A stretch of DNA of 48,999 nt from Dipetalonema caudispina (GCA_013365325.1 JABVXV010000411.1:1-48999); one strand, 5' to 3'. Counted from the first letter of the stretch, positions 28,645 through 43,753 are shown. The notes: a model not told the origin generated them from the letters alone. Numbers and translations: made by a program.

Positions 28645-30951
28645 AGTTGCTATTTGAAAGATATGTCTTCAAAACGGGATATACGCTTTCAGGTGAATGC
28701 ATGAATCATTGCTGATATCACTGGACAATTTCTACTTTTTTTCCATTTGTTAGCTACATTATTAATTACCACCCGGTATATTTTTTCCAGTATGTTACAG
28801 AAAAGTTTTGAACCTATTTTTGAAAGTAATTAGTAAGTTACTGTGCTCGTTTGTTCGAAAAAAAAAAATTTCAAACGGGCGATCATTTTTTTCTTCGATG
28901 TACTAAAAACGAGGTCATTTTTTTTGCAATGTCATCAGAACAGTCGGTTCAATTATCGTAAATTCGATCATAGGTGAAGGTGATGTGGCGGTACGTTTGC
29001 TAAACTAAGTTCCTATCTTATGTAAACAATGTACCTTTCCAATTCAGTATTTCTATCCGGACTTATACCATACCGTGCTGTGATCTGTGACATTTACAGA
29101 TTGCATTTACGGATTATGCTATGTGTCTTCAGTATATTTTTACATTTAATTTTATCAGTATCAGTGAAGATTTCTTTTTTGTCACCTGTTTACCGTGGGT
29201 GCATACGGTCGTAGAATTTCTGGAGAGTCGTAGAATATACAGTAACTTTTACTGTGTTTTTCTCGTTATTTTGATTAGTTCACACTTTTTGGACATGCTT
29301 AAAATTGTCTAGAAAAAGGAAGGGTCGCTGCCATCGTATATAAATTCTGTTTTTGGGGTGATCTGGAATAATGAATCAAATTGCCGGGTATGATATGGTC
29401 GGATTCATGATTCACTGTAGCATATTTCTTGAGTTTACATCGAACGTAATTGTATTTATACATTAAGCGATTATCAAGCTTTAATTAGAATACTGAAGAT
29501 ATTGTTTCCTCGGTTTGCGAATTTCTCCTTAATTTTTGTAATAAGCAGTCAAAATTGGTTATTGATTAGGAATGGAGAAAGTTGACATACTTCTGAAATT
29601 TTCAAAATTTTTGTTTAATCGACAGTGTTATAGTGTCCACGAGCATCGTTCTGCTCACCGACACCTGGTGAGAAACGGTATTTACCGACTTGGGTCGAGC
29701 CTTACCTACAGCGGGCAATAACAGTCACTTCAAGTTTTACGGTCCGTATTCTTCCGGCAAATGCTAGTGAACCATCATTGGATAATGATGACATATCGAT
29801 TTCTGATGAATTAGTCGCTGAAAGTGACGATAATCTTATCAATGTTGCATATGGTAAACTTTCATTTTTATGTGAAATTTGATTGGTAGTTTAGAAATTT
29901 TTACATGCTTAGAATTCTTTAAATTTTGTGGAAAAGTGAAGAGCTTTTGATGATTAATCTTTTGCTCTATATCATTAATATTGCTATAATAGCTATTTTC
30001 AGATTCAAAATGTGCAAGAGTATGTGCCGTAGCAGTTGAAAAAGCATTAAGAAAGGAAGAAGAATGTCATTTAGATGGTATCCCACTATATGTTGTCATT
30101 ATAATTGCTATTATATCATTTGCTTTTGGCATAGCCTTTGTAGCCACTTTATGGCTTATCCATAACAAAACAGGTATGATTCAATTCGACTGGATGTTCT
30201 GATATCTAAATAGATTTATGTAGTACTTCTGCGAGAATATTTTTCTTTTTTTGTCTCAGTTTCTGTATTTATAAAATAAGAACAAGTAATCACGCAAGTT
30301 TCCAAAATTATGCGGAACATTAATAAAGCTAATCAACAGTGATTATCAATAGTTTAGGACTTAATGATCGGCAAAAATAAACTTAATGAGCAAAGCTTTT
30401 TTCTTTACTCACAGCACTTTTAATTCTGTTTAAAATATTTTGTTCTATGGAATTGTTATTAATTCTATCAAATGGAGACTTATGTGATCGACTTACATAA
30501 CTAGTTAAATAAGTGGCAAGTGACGTAAACAAGTAAATTAAGCTAACAACTGATATAGGTTGAAAATAGCTCTAATAATGCCATTAATTTTTATGAGATT
30601 CTTTTATTATTTTGGAATAGTATAACTATCAATTTTCGACTCATTTTACTTGGTAGGAGAGTGCCAATTCGTACCAATAATTGGAAGATGAAATGTCAAG
30701 ATTTAATTCCAAAAACGGTAGGATTCTAAGGATTCATGGTTCCTACCTTCTAATATACCCGAACATAATGTTAGTTCTATATCATGGAAAATATATTAAT
30801 GAAATCTATGATTTTATAGGATCCACTATGAAACCTTGTTACTCATCCAATTTGTTCCAAAATTTAGTTTTCTGAAAGTGCTATAATAACTCATAGGTCT
30901 AATTTATGCTCTGAGTGCAATCTTTATAAGAAATTGAGGATGATTTTATAG

Positions 30952-32360
<1,409 letters not shown>

Positions 32361-32493
32361 TAGTGAAGAGAGTAGAGATTACAACTCTTTCATGAACATT
32401 TAATATATTTCTATGTAAATTATATTCAACATATTTATCATTTTATATGTCACGCAGAAAATGAAATTAAAAATGTATTTACAAAATTCGTGG

Positions 32494-32499
32494 AATAAA
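32494..32499 (+). terminator. AATAAA poly(A) signal candidate, long ZP form
   Basis: AATAAA 134 bases after the stop codon at 32358-32360, a plausible 3' UTR length for a nematode messenger. Confidence 0.45.
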
Positions 32500-34994
32500 A
32501 TTTCATCAACAATAATATAAACAATATGCACAAGGCAAATATACCAATGAGACAATGAAGGATAAAAGTGATACAGTGTTAACCAATTTTTCTCGAGTTA
32601 AAAGTGAAATTTTGATCATTATATATTTACTAAGTTTTTTCAACTATCATATAATATCATGGATAAGTTTTAAATTTTTGATTCCTATTTTCTCGATTAC
32701 TGTTTAACATGAAAAAGCTTAAAGTGAATGATTGCTTGTATTTGTAATATATTATTATTATATTAATTTCGAGGGAAACCTACAATATAATTGATAAAAT
32801 GTTAGATAATAAAGTTACCTTTAAAAAAAATTTGAAATGTTGAAAAATGAATGAATAAGCAAAAATAGATGTACGTACATATGATGACATGTAAACACCA
32901 ATAAGTATTGGTATGTTATGTTTTTCATCAATGTATAAGACAAGGATGAGAAATTCAAAAGAAAAATATAGACATTAACAAAAAAAAGAAGACATGAAAG
33001 TATTTTAATCTGTATCAAAACTCGGAATATGAAAGAAAAGCAAAGTTTGAAATTTATAAATTTTAAAATTTCAATTTGTCTCATTGAACGATTATCCTTG
33101 TATATGCATATATGAAATCAGTGAATGGCTAGCAAAATGAACAACGGAAAGGCAACCAAAGAGAAATAAAATAAAATTGGGGCAGTTATGCTACAACCAT
33201 TGGCGCAGTTGTTGTTTTGGTTGTTGTTGTTTTGATTGTTGCCTTATTTTCAACAAAGACGAAAAGGGAACTGAAAAAGATAATATAATAATAATACTAA
33301 GAACAATAATAACAATAATAATTACAGTAGAAAATTGGCTAATTAATTAATTAATAATAATAGTAATAATAACACTTGGCCACATTTCAATATCATGTCT
33401 TAAATTATTTAAATGAAAATTTCAATTCTGAAATAAATACATTATTATTTTTTTCTTTTGCGTGAAAACAAGCATAATGGAATAAAATTCTTTCGAATTA
33501 GCAAAATTCATTGGAATTTGTTACATTTATTGTGATTAATAATAATATTATTATTAGGTTATTTTATACGATGATTTAACAAATTCATTACAATATAACT
33601 AACTGCATATTAAATGAAATAAATGAAAGCTGGAACATCGATACCATCAAAAAGATGTTAATTAATTTGATTATTTAATTTAATTCATTTAATTCGATTT
33701 GACTGTACTTCAAACTGCTCAATTAGTGACCAAACTGATTAGTAATTGCGCCGTTTAAAGTAAACAGGTGAGCGTAGGTCTATTATTAATTAATTTCAAA
33801 GGTGAAATTTGTATTTATATGTAGACAGGGTGGAACATATTTGCTTTATTTTTCTCTTCAATTTAATTTTACTCTGCTTCAAAATTAAATGTGCTTTAAT
33901 TTCATAAATGAATTTTATTTATTTCAATTCTGTGGTTTAATTCCAAGATGCATTCAATTTAATTTCAGACTATGATTTTGCTTTATTTATTGAAATGTAA
34001 AATGTTGGTTAGGCAAATTTTTTTTCGAGCTTCGTATTGTTGAATAAGGAAAAAAAATTTTCATCCATTTTTTTTTTCTTACTTCAAATGACCATATATT
34101 ACCAGAAAGGATATTAAAATTGGATTATCCAATATTTCATCGAATAACTACGCGTCAGAAATAATCGTTTATCAATTTCGTAAAAAATGTTATAAACTCT
34201 ATTCTATGTAATTTATTCTTTAAATAAATTGATAACTTTTGCCGTTTTTTTTTGAAGTAAAGATATAAATTAACAAGTGTAAAATATTTAAATCAATAAA
34301 CAAATATCAACAGAAAATATATTTAAGTATTACTTCACTTTTTCCTTGGATTTATTTGGTTGAAACAAGGAGGAAAAAAAAGAGTGAAAAATCATGAAAT
34401 TAAATTGCATTTTTTAAATTAGTGTTAAGACATAAGCAATCATGCATAAAAGGCAAACTTGACTCCATCAATTTCAAGTTTTTCAGGCGAAGAAATGAAA
34501 ACGAACATTTATTTGTTGTCCTTAATTAAATCAACCATTTGTATGACACAAACAATAAGAAAAAAAAAAAAATACGCATGTAATTAGAAGAATTTACGAA
34601 AGAATTTTACAATTGTCGATTTTATTTTATTTTATTTTTTGTAAAACTAAAAATTTTTTCGTATTTCATCAAAATAGATGGCCTGACTTCCTTGTTGAAT
34701 TACTTGCTACAAAATAGTAGTGAATGGGTAAGAAATGAATTACACAATTGCTTTCCATCTTTATTCGTTGATTAATGGATAGAGAAAAAAAAAGAAATGA
34801 AATTTGAAATGCTTAACATTTTCTTGAAATTCGTTTATCATTTACTATCTAACAACATATAAACGTGAAGTTGATGAATATGAATTTTTTTCAATAAATC
34901 ATTCTAAGGGGAAAATTAGTATAAAATGATTAATTTTAATTTTAGCTCATTTGAAAATGGAAAATCCTATACAATTTATGAATTTGAAACTAGC

Positions 34995-35008
34995 TTATAA
35001 GCTTATAA
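34995..35008. repeat. Perfect 14-bp palindrome TTATAAGCTTATAA
   Basis: Self-complementary over 14 bases with HindIII-type AAGCTT at the centre. Isolated, with no gene nearby. A binding site for a dimeric factor is possible but unsupported. Confidence 0.8.
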
Positions 35009-35074
35009 TAGACAAAGACAAATATTGAAGAGCCAAATTTTAACAATGCTTTACTTAATAACAAAAACAATTGT

Positions 35075-35103
35075 TAATTATAGATTAATTATAGATTAAT
35101 TAT
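35075..35103. repeat. Tandem 11-bp repeat TAATTATAGAT, about 2.6 copies
   Basis: Two exact units (35075-35085 and 35086-35096) and a partial third running into (TA)n. TAATTA is the homeodomain core, so it is also a homeobox-site cluster by sequence. Confidence 0.85.
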
Positions 35104-36527
35104 ATATATATTTGCATACATGTGACCAATGCATACGTGTTGCTTATTGCAGTTTATTTTTAAAATTCTTTCTATTACTTTAAATTGAGTTTTTCTCAAC
35201 AAATTTTAATTAAATTTCTCCATAACTTTTTTGATAAGTCTGAATTAAATGTATATGGGATAGTGGTAATGACTGAAAATTTTTGGATATGGCAGTAAAG
35301 CACTTTTTTATTTTACATATGGTAAACAATTCATGCTTAAAATTTAATCAAAAAGCAAAATTCTATTAGGTGGAAAAAATAAGCGCATGATGCAGCGGAT
35401 TAATAGATCAAAAGAAAATTGTTTCATGGTGATAAATTTGAATTGAAAATTCTAATTTCCGAAATAAAAGTTAAAAGAAAGAGAGAAAAAAGTTGAAAAT
35501 CAAGATAATATTTTTATGATTCAGAGATTGAATTACAGCAATTGCCGTTATTTATTTGAAGTTTTTTTTTTTTTCTTTTAGTCTTAAACATTAGATTTTA
35601 AACAAAATATAAGAAATTCGAACTTCATTTTTAAATTGAAACTAAAATTTTTAATACATTGAAATACTAGGATAAAAAAAAAAGGAACAATGAAAAATTT
35701 AGGATAGAATTGATAGAATTACTAATATAATAAAAATATGGCACAAACATGAGTGCACGAAATGTTATCATACAATCAACATGACTTGTTCATTTGTTGT
35801 GATTGTTATCAATGAAGAGATAGGTCACATTACTTTACAAATAAAAAATTTAATTTTTTTTCCGTTCTCATTAAATCTTTTTGTATTGTCTTTTCAGGAA
35901 AAAAATAGATCAAATTTTCTATGTCAGATAAATTAAAAAGCATAGAAAGGAATCATTTGTAAAATTATCTTTTGATGGATAAATAAAGTAACGTTGCTTT
36001 TTGTTAGGGTCTGAAAAATGTTTGGTAGCTTCTTGAAGTAATATCATTTGATGAGTAATTGTATTGATAGCTTGGAATATCATCAAATATCAAAAATAAT
36101 TCAATTTTATACTTCTTTGAAATTAAAATTCAATTATTAACTATGAATAATAAGTCAATTAGAAATTATTTCTCATCTAATTTTGTGGTAAAAGAATAAC
36201 GACAAATTTTATTAATTGAAATAAGGATTTTTTCTTTTTCAATGATAAACCTGCATATTTTATTTCACACATATAAATGGTGCTTGGAGAAAAAAGAAAA
36301 AAAAGACGGAACTTTTCAAAAAATTTAACCAAATCGAAGTTTATGATGAATCACTAACTTGGTAATCTAAAGAGAAATAAATGAGTAAATTATTGCAAAA
36401 ATTAATTATTTGATGCAAAAATTAAAACATCTTCATTAAAGATGTCCTATGCATCATTATACCATTAATATCCTTGCTATGATATAAGTCATGATATGCA
36501 TGTTAACTATTCAATGATAAATAATTA

Positions 36528-36548
36528 GTCGTAAGATTTTCTTACGAC
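36528..36548. repeat. Compact hairpin, 9-bp arms, TTT loop
   Basis: GTCGTAAGA and TCTTACGAC around TTT, preceded by AATTA. Same compact design (long stem, 3-nt loop) as the hairpin at 41,051. Confidence 0.8.
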
Positions 36549-38292
36549 CAATTCTTTCCTTTCAGGAGTTAAGCTCAAACTTATAAAAAAAAGCTAATTA
36601 CTGGAAAAATTAATTGGAGTATTATAATTAAACAATCCTGCGAGATAACCTTTTGATTATCTAGTAGTTTACAAGTGGAAAATTTAAATTTAAACTAATT
36701 TTGAATAATACTTTTATTGAGTATCAAAATAATTCACTAACATTTTAGAATTAAATTCGACCAGTTTTTGCTCTTTTTATATGGCATCATTTTGCTGAAC
36801 TGAATAATAATGTTCAACAAAACCAGTCTTCACTGGTAAATTCTCTCAATCACGAGAAGGGAAAAAAAAAAAATTTACGATTTTTAATTCAATAAAAACA
36901 ACTGAAAATGGCGAATGAATAATGATACTTTTAAATTTCAAGGTTATATTTGTTTCGAAAATAATTTGATAAGAGATTAATGTAATAAGCTAAGCAGTAC
37001 TTGCACTTCGTCCTACATTTGTATAAATTAATTACAAAAATTAAGAAGTTATAACAGTCTGAATGTGAATATTCATTGGAAAATAACGGGATATAATGGG
37101 AAAAGAGAAACGATTACTAAAAGGTTACTTTTCGAGGAATAAATCAATCGAAAATTTGTATAATAAAATTTTTCAGAACTGTTTTATGCCGATGAAACTT
37201 TTTATACTGAAGGCAAAGGATCAAATGTTTGGAGTTTCATGAAAATTCGTTGAAATTTAATGTGATATTTATGCAATTTATTTAAACAGGTCATTTTTTA
37301 TAAACTTCTATTTTGCACAAATTTAAGAAGTGATTTGCATGATTTTTTTCAATTTTCATTTTAACAACAAGAAATTCTCATTTTTCGAATAATCCAATTC
37401 AAATAAAGTTATGATCTACAATTGAATTGATAATTATTGTAATATTTAATTTCGATTTATCAATTATTTTATGATATGCAAATTTGAACTTATTAAATGA
37501 GATCAATTTTTTTCGTTAAATCGAATTGTTATCTAATTTCATCTTATCGAATCAATTATCAAAACTTATCCAATGCTACCTTTTTTTATCAACGTTTTCA
37601 TCATACTATCTCCAATCAAATCTCCATAAAAGGATTCAAATGATAAATTCTTAAAACTATTCATTTGAATGCTGATTATCGTAATATGTATTAATATCGT
37701 GTTTACTATTGAAAATTTTTAAGTATCATCATAACGTCAACTTTTCATTGTTCTCACATAATTATAACCATCGGATTTAAAGGATATCGGATAGAGGAGG
37801 AAGGTAAAAAAAAAGAGCTGTTTAAATTAAGTTTAACTAATCATCTCAAGTATCATTTAATTAATGAGTGAGTGGAGTCTTATAAGATAATTTGAATTTA
37901 AATATTTATTTTTGGTATATATTGAAATTAGAAGATGAATTACATCAAATGAAAGAATGAGAATAAGTTTCAACTATATTAAAATTATCAGTAAAACACA
38001 TTAAAAACCTAAATTTTAAAGTTTGCTGCATGTTGAAAGAAAGGAAGAAAAAAAAGATAAAAATTACTAATGCAAAAATAATCAAATAATTAATTCTAAT
38101 CATTTTTTTTTTCCCAGAAAAAAAGAAATTAAGAAAAAAAAGAAGGGAAAGTGGGAAGGAATTTTAGTTTTCTTCGAGTATTTGTTGAGGAAAAAAAAAG
38201 TTAAATCTAAGCCTAAGCATAAATATAGTCCTCAAATGAAGCAATAATTAGTTGTTATTTTGTTTGTGCAAGGATTTACTCAATAGAAATAA

Positions 38293-38384
38293 AACACAAA
38301 CACACACACACACAAACACACACACACAAACACATACACACACATACACACATACACACACATACACACACACATACACACACA
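38293..38384. repeat. (CA)n microsatellite with CAAA and CATA interruptions
   Basis: About 92 bases of ACAC repeats; the open frame through it (Thr/His-rich) is an artefact. A shorter relative lies at 40,664-40,690. Confidence 0.96.
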
Positions 38385-40663
38385 TCTTTGAAAAATTACG
38401 ATTGCATTCATCTGGAACTTCCGGAATTCATCCTCTTTATTCACTATACTATCATACTATTCTTTCATTTGTTATGATCGGATGAAATGACCTTTTGTTG
38501 ATGATGATAAATAATGATGACATGATGACAACAAAAGAAATGGCCGGCATTGATCGACATCGTTTATCATTGATGTTAAACATTGACATCTGTAATTACC
38601 GCATCAAATTTATTCTTTTCAGTAATGGCCTAGGGCAATTTAGGAAATCAATTAAGGTTTATAGAGCTACAATGGATGAAAAGTTGAATCATAGTAGTTT
38701 CTTGCAATATTGCAAATTATTAAAAAAATTTCAGCAATTACTGTTAATTATAAACCTAAAGATAGGGAAATGGTTAATAATTGTTTAATAGAAATCTTTC
38801 TCCTGACAAAAATTTGCTAGGAATTTCTTTCGATATCTTATCCAACAACAATAACTTCAACGTACAACTTCCTAATTGCAAACTTTCCCAATTCAATTAA
38901 TAGCTTTTATATGAAAATTTATGAATTTCTAACTATTGCAGTAACGATTTCAATTTTTATTTGTTAAATTATTCTTCATATTCAAGGCATAATGTCAAAA
39001 TTAAAAAAAAACCTTGTGAAGAAATTTGAGAATCTTATAGGATATAGGATATCTTCTTTTCTCTTCCTTAAATTTATAAAACGATCTACTAAATAATAAT
39101 TTCTGATAAATATTTTTACAATGTTCAAATGACAGTAATCACTATAATCACCATCACAATTTTTTTTTTCATTTTTGATCATTCGAATATAGCATACGTT
39201 TTGATGGTAACATAATTAGGTGATTTAACAGGTAAAAAAGCGAGAGAAAAAAAATTATTACGTTCAATTCATTCATTAATTAAGTCATTTATATGAATTA
39301 TAAATTAATTAAAATAATAATTTTTTCTCGAATAATATTATGTACATTTATTCCAGTTTCATTTGATAATTATAAGCACTATATAAATTAATGTCATCTG
39401 ATCTAATCTCTGTTCATTTGGGTTAAGTATTTTTAATTGCGTTCCACTTATTTAAATTAAATCATTCCTTTTAAAATGAAATGAATGATATTCACTTTTG
39501 ATTCCTTTTTCATCAAATAAGTTATTTAAAAATTATTAATTAGAAATTGGAACAAGAAAAAAAAAGACTAGTTGAGAAAGAAAATTTCTTAAATTAGTTG
39601 CAAAGATTTTGATTAATAACAATTGTTATAACATACATTAGTTGAGGAAAAAGAACCAGTTGATATGACTAATTGTATAAAATAAAAAAACTAAAGAATT
39701 AAAAATCTTAGCACGAAATTTTTCGTATATTTTGTAGAACAAAATGATAAAAATTACAATGTGAGAAATGTTAATTTTCGTTTTCTTCCTACCTGTACGT
39801 CTACTCTGAAGAAATTATTCATATATAAAACATTTCAGTAAACCATCAGATACTCTCAACGCAAAACTTTCACATCGATAATTTCAATAATTTTCAGTTA
39901 AAATAAAATGCAAAGAAAAAAGAAGAACCATTCAATAATTTAATTTTATGTTATTTTCTCATTTTTAAAATCATATTTCCTTTTTTTCATGATGCAAGAA
40001 TTTTCGAATTTTGAAATGCACAAAAAAAGAAGGAAATTAATCATAAATTGAAAAAACAAAAAGAAAAAGAAAAGAAAAGGAAAAAGAAACAACATTAAAT
40101 GAAGTACTTGAAAAACATATGAATGCATTTTCATTGCAATAATAATTCCGTATTATATTTAATTTAATTCTAACATTATCAATATATAAAGATCCATGCA
40201 TCTATTTGCTTATTGTATGAGTATCATTATAGCAGTAAATAATTATATTTTGAGATTAACTTAATTCAAGCACATAAACCGTAAAAATATTTATGTATGT
40301 GTGTTGTTATAAATCAATTACAATTTAAATATTGTAACAACTAATTAAATTCAATCCTGAAAACTTTAAGATATATAACTGACTGATTAATAATTAATTC
40401 CAATATGATTTCCTTTTTTTTCTTTTTTTTTGATCGAATTTTTCGCCATTGCTAAAACTATAAGTATGAGTATAGCAATGAGAATTTACAAAAATTTCAT
40501 AAATAAACAAAAGCGTGGAAAAAAAAAAGTATTAGAAATGCTTTTTTATTTAGGTCATTGATAGGAGGGAAAGAAAGAAAAAAAAAACAATCATAAAGTT
40601 CAATTATTTCATTGCTATCATTGTTTGAATAATCAGCTATTTCAATCTATTGGAACAGACAGG

Positions 40664-40690
40664 TACACACACATACACACAAACACACAC
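40664..40690. repeat. Short (CA)n tract
   Basis: ACACACACATACACACAAAC-type repeat, resembling the array at 38.3 kb, including the CATA and CAAA interruptions. Confidence 0.85.
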
Positions 40691-41050
40691 TTCTATGGTT
40701 TTTAATTATTTATGGATGATGTAACAAATGGAAGGTATCAAAAAATGCATTTAGACATATAAGATGATGATAATCATTATGCACGATCAATTCATTTGCA
40801 AATTAGGCTGAATAAATTTTTTTTTTCTTCTCTTTTTTTTTTTTTAGACAATGCTTAAAAATATTTGAGCATTTCGTTCAGCTTTTGTATCAGTTTTATT
40901 ACATAAAAGGAAAAAAAAAAAGTTAGCAAAGATTTGGAAATGGTAGCAATAAAATTTAAAAAGAAGAAAAAAGAAATATGATATCAAAAATAGAGAAGAA
41001 AAAGACAAAAGTAATTTTGTTGAAATTTGATTTTCAAATTCCTTTAATGA

Positions 41051-41081
41051 TTAGTTGTATGGGATATTCCCATACAACTAA
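41051..41081. repeat. Perfect hairpin, 14-bp arms, 3-nt loop
   Basis: TTAGTTGTATGGGA (41051-41064), loop TAT, then TCCCATACAACTAA (41068-41081). All 14 pairs are Watson-Crick. The GC-rich inner stem (GGGA/TCCC) is striking in a region that is almost all A and T. It is too short for a standard microRNA precursor. Confidence 0.9.
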
Positions 41082-41246
41082 ATATTAGGATAATAGGAGA
41101 ACGAAAAGACTGATGGAGGAAAACAAGTAACGAATTAATCCGATAATTGATACCTTGTACTGATAATTTGGTACCACACACTGTGACAGTATTATCTTCA
41201 TTTGTTCATATTTGATCATGTTAAGATGATACAAATATTGACACTA

Positions 41247-41605
41247 AATGATAATGATAAAGATGTATCGGAAAATTTTGATAATTGTTAAAAAAAATTT
41301 TAAAAGAAAAGAAAAAAAATGGATTTTAAAATTTGTTGATAAATGCATTTCTCCCTTTTACTTGTTGGCTAACTGTAAATTTATGAATTTCAGATGACAG
41401 AAAAAAAAAGCTCAACAATTTTTTGAAATCTTTGAACAAAATTTATTAAATAAAGAAACCACATGATAATGATAAATATACATCGAAATTGTTAAAAAAA
41501 TTTTTGACGAAAAAAAAAAAAAACGAAGAGAAATGCATTTCAAAATTTGTTCACAAATGCACTTTTTTTCATTTTCAACTAACTATAAATCCATGAATTT
41601 CAAAG
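41247..41605. repeat. Diverged tandem duplication, period about 215 bp
   Basis: Copy 1 (about 41,247-41,397) and copy 2 (about 41,463-41,605) share the same order of blocks: ATGATAATGATAAA, then ATTGTTAAAAAAA, an A-rich tract, AAAATTTGTT, AAATGCA, a T/C tract, CTAACT with TAAAT, and ATGAATTTCA. Between the blocks they differ by substitutions and small gaps. No coding frame is conserved between copies. Confidence 0.75.
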
Positions 41606-43059
41606 AAGAATTCAATAATTATTAGAAGATTTCAATAAGAATTCATTGCGTAAAAGGGGAAAAAAATTGGAAAAGGGAAAAAAAAAATTGGAAAAGTTAT
41701 TAAATAATAATAACATTGTAGTGATAATGTTTGAAAAAAAGATGTGAATAATGATTGATAAATTTTAATGTTAATTGAATGTATTTTATTAAATTTTTAT
41801 TCATGAACAAATTTCTCCTTTTCTGTTTGTTTGTTTTTGTAATTAATTTAAATGATGAAAGTAATAAGATAGAAGGAAATGATACAGATAAATTTGATTT
41901 TTTCTTTTTTTGTTTGTGAAAGGAGAAGAGTTTTTTGATTGCTTTGTATGTGAATAATAAATGTTAAGTCTTGTTAATAATTAATCTTTGTTATCTTTAT
42001 CAATGGACAATTCAAGTTATAAATCTGTTATTTATCATTACCAATTAACCCATCTAGTAATATGAAATACCGTGATGATATCTCGATGATAACCACATGG
42101 ATGATATCAAGGGAATCGATAATCGATTGCTTAGAAATAATCGAACAAAAAATCCAACTTATTGATGATGGAAAAAGTACTAATTAAAGTTGTGATAGAT
42201 TTTGTTAAAGCTTAAAAATCGTAAACATTTTAGCAGTAATATCATATAAGTGCTGTAAATCATGAAGGTAAGTTAATTAGTCGTGAACATAGACAGGCTC
42301 AAACTAAATTACAAACGGTTAGTCTTTAATACAGATAGCATTAAGCTAGGCTATAAATGATTAAGAAACAATTAAGAGAAAAAAAGAAAATCTTTTGTTA
42401 CAAAGAATTTACATTTGTAACCTTTGATTTAAATAAATGAAACGATCATCGGGAAAATTACATATCAATTCTTTATTTATCCATTTAATTTCTTATGTAT
42501 ATTTCTGATTTTGTTAGGCCTGTTAATTTGAAGCATCACAAAGTACCATACTTATGTGTGTGACTAAAATAAATTTTTATTAATAAATTTAGTTTTTTTT
42601 TCCGGTCAGATTTATTTTAAATTTTAAAATAAATTAATCTCCAATTTTTTTCTTAATAAATCTTTTATGAAAAATCTAATAGTTCCCCACATCTTTCACG
42701 TAAATCTAACAATTTTATACTTTTCATTGCTCTAAATGAACGTATTCATTCGGTAGAATGAAACAAAAAAAAAGAAAAAGAATTACATTCAAATGAGAGA
42801 TACTGCAATGTGAAGAGGTTATAAAGATTGCTGAAATTCGAAGGAAAATATTCAAACTTCAAATAGAGTTTGCAGAGATTGCAACGTAGAAAATATCATT
42901 GGTTTTATGGATTCGTTAGAGATCGATGATATTCCCAATATGCATGCATTAGACGAGTAGAGAGTGGAGAATGCACGTAGTCTGCGTTGTTATTAATTAA
43001 TGTACGACTTGTTAAATGTTTATTGTTTTGTTGGTACTTTATATACTACCTTAGCTAAA

Positions 43060-43240
43060 ATACTTTGACGTTAGGTTGTACTTAGCATCATACGTAGTTA
43101 CGTACGTCATTCACATAGTTTATGACTTTTGCTTCACCCTTTATCCTTACCGTGCTTTGTATGAAGCACTCAAATTATTTGTCTAAGTAACACGTTTGTA
43201 TTCACGTGATTTATTACATATCTACGTCATACGTAACTAA
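43060..43240. promoter_or_regulatory. Cluster of ACGT-core sites (CRE-like and E-box)
   Basis: TACGTCA occurs at 43103-43109 and 43223-43229, the E-box CACGTG at 43203-43208, and AGTTACGTA / TACGTAACT form an inverted pair (43096-43104 and 43230-43238). TTGACGTTA is near 43,067. ACGT cores are rare elsewhere in this A+T-rich stretch. bZIP or bHLH binding about 1 kb upstream of the CCDC28-like gene is inference. Confidence 0.4.
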
Positions 43241-43753
43241 TTTCATGCAGATTTATAAATAAATAATAGATGAGATCCTAGTGAATGCCAGATTTTTCAT
43301 CGTAAACGATCACTGTTTAAGATTTGATGATATTATTTATACTAAGAAAGAAATGATCTTTTAGATTCAAGTGAGAGTTAGAAAGAAATTACGAATTAGA
43401 GTTGAATAAATATTGAAGACAACGATAAACATCAAGAACAGACCGGATGTTTAATTTAATCTTAAAAAATTAAAATCTGTTTAATTTTGTAGTTTCGATG
43501 AATTAGGTCCGGAATAGGTAAAATTGAGAAATAAAAAATTTAGTGAGATAATTAGTACTATTATGTTTACTTTTATTATCATCAAACGGATTACAGTTGG
43601 GATGTTTCTCCTTGTATTGTTTCTAATGTGAACATTTTGTTAGTTACGATTTGAAAGATTTATAAAATTCTTAATAATGAGAAATGATTGATGATGAAAA
43701 TAGGGATGGTTAATAACAACTTACAGTCATTGATGGACAGGAAATAAGCCAGC

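Larger units (their letters stand above)
27420..29633 (+). other. Long intron 10 of the ZP gene with a non-GT donor
   Basis: Joining ...QNTPT (to 27419) to CPRASFC (from 29634) keeps the frame and places the two last ZP cysteines correctly. The intron would start GCACGT and end GTTATAG. At 2.2 kb it is far longer than most of the other introns (about 140-780 bases). It contains a diverged duplication, a stem-loop and an antisense coding-like relic. A missed small exon is the alternative: donors at GCAC|GTTACT or CGG|GTCATA would need one that changes phase. Confidence 0.5.
32500..42955. other. Very A+T-rich stretch without a certain gene
   Basis: About 10.5 kb with almost no GC-rich islands. 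The plus strand is rich in A and G (many A runs, GAAAAAAG blocks), in contrast with the pyrimidine-rich plus strand of the first 23 kb. Nematode introns are usually T-rich on the transcribed sense strand, so this skew hints at minus-strand transcription. Possible minus-strand exon fragments with good acceptors are described in the findings; none is certain. Confidence 0.5.

Noticed and set aside
29629..29720. ZP exon 11 starting at 29,626 with a 44-base intron after CACCTG
   Set aside because: Needs a tiny intron; the acceptor at 29,633 gives one continuous frame with the expected cysteines.
38252..38485. Thr/His-rich open frame (plus)
   Set aside because: Produced by the (CA)n microsatellite; flanks have no splice support.
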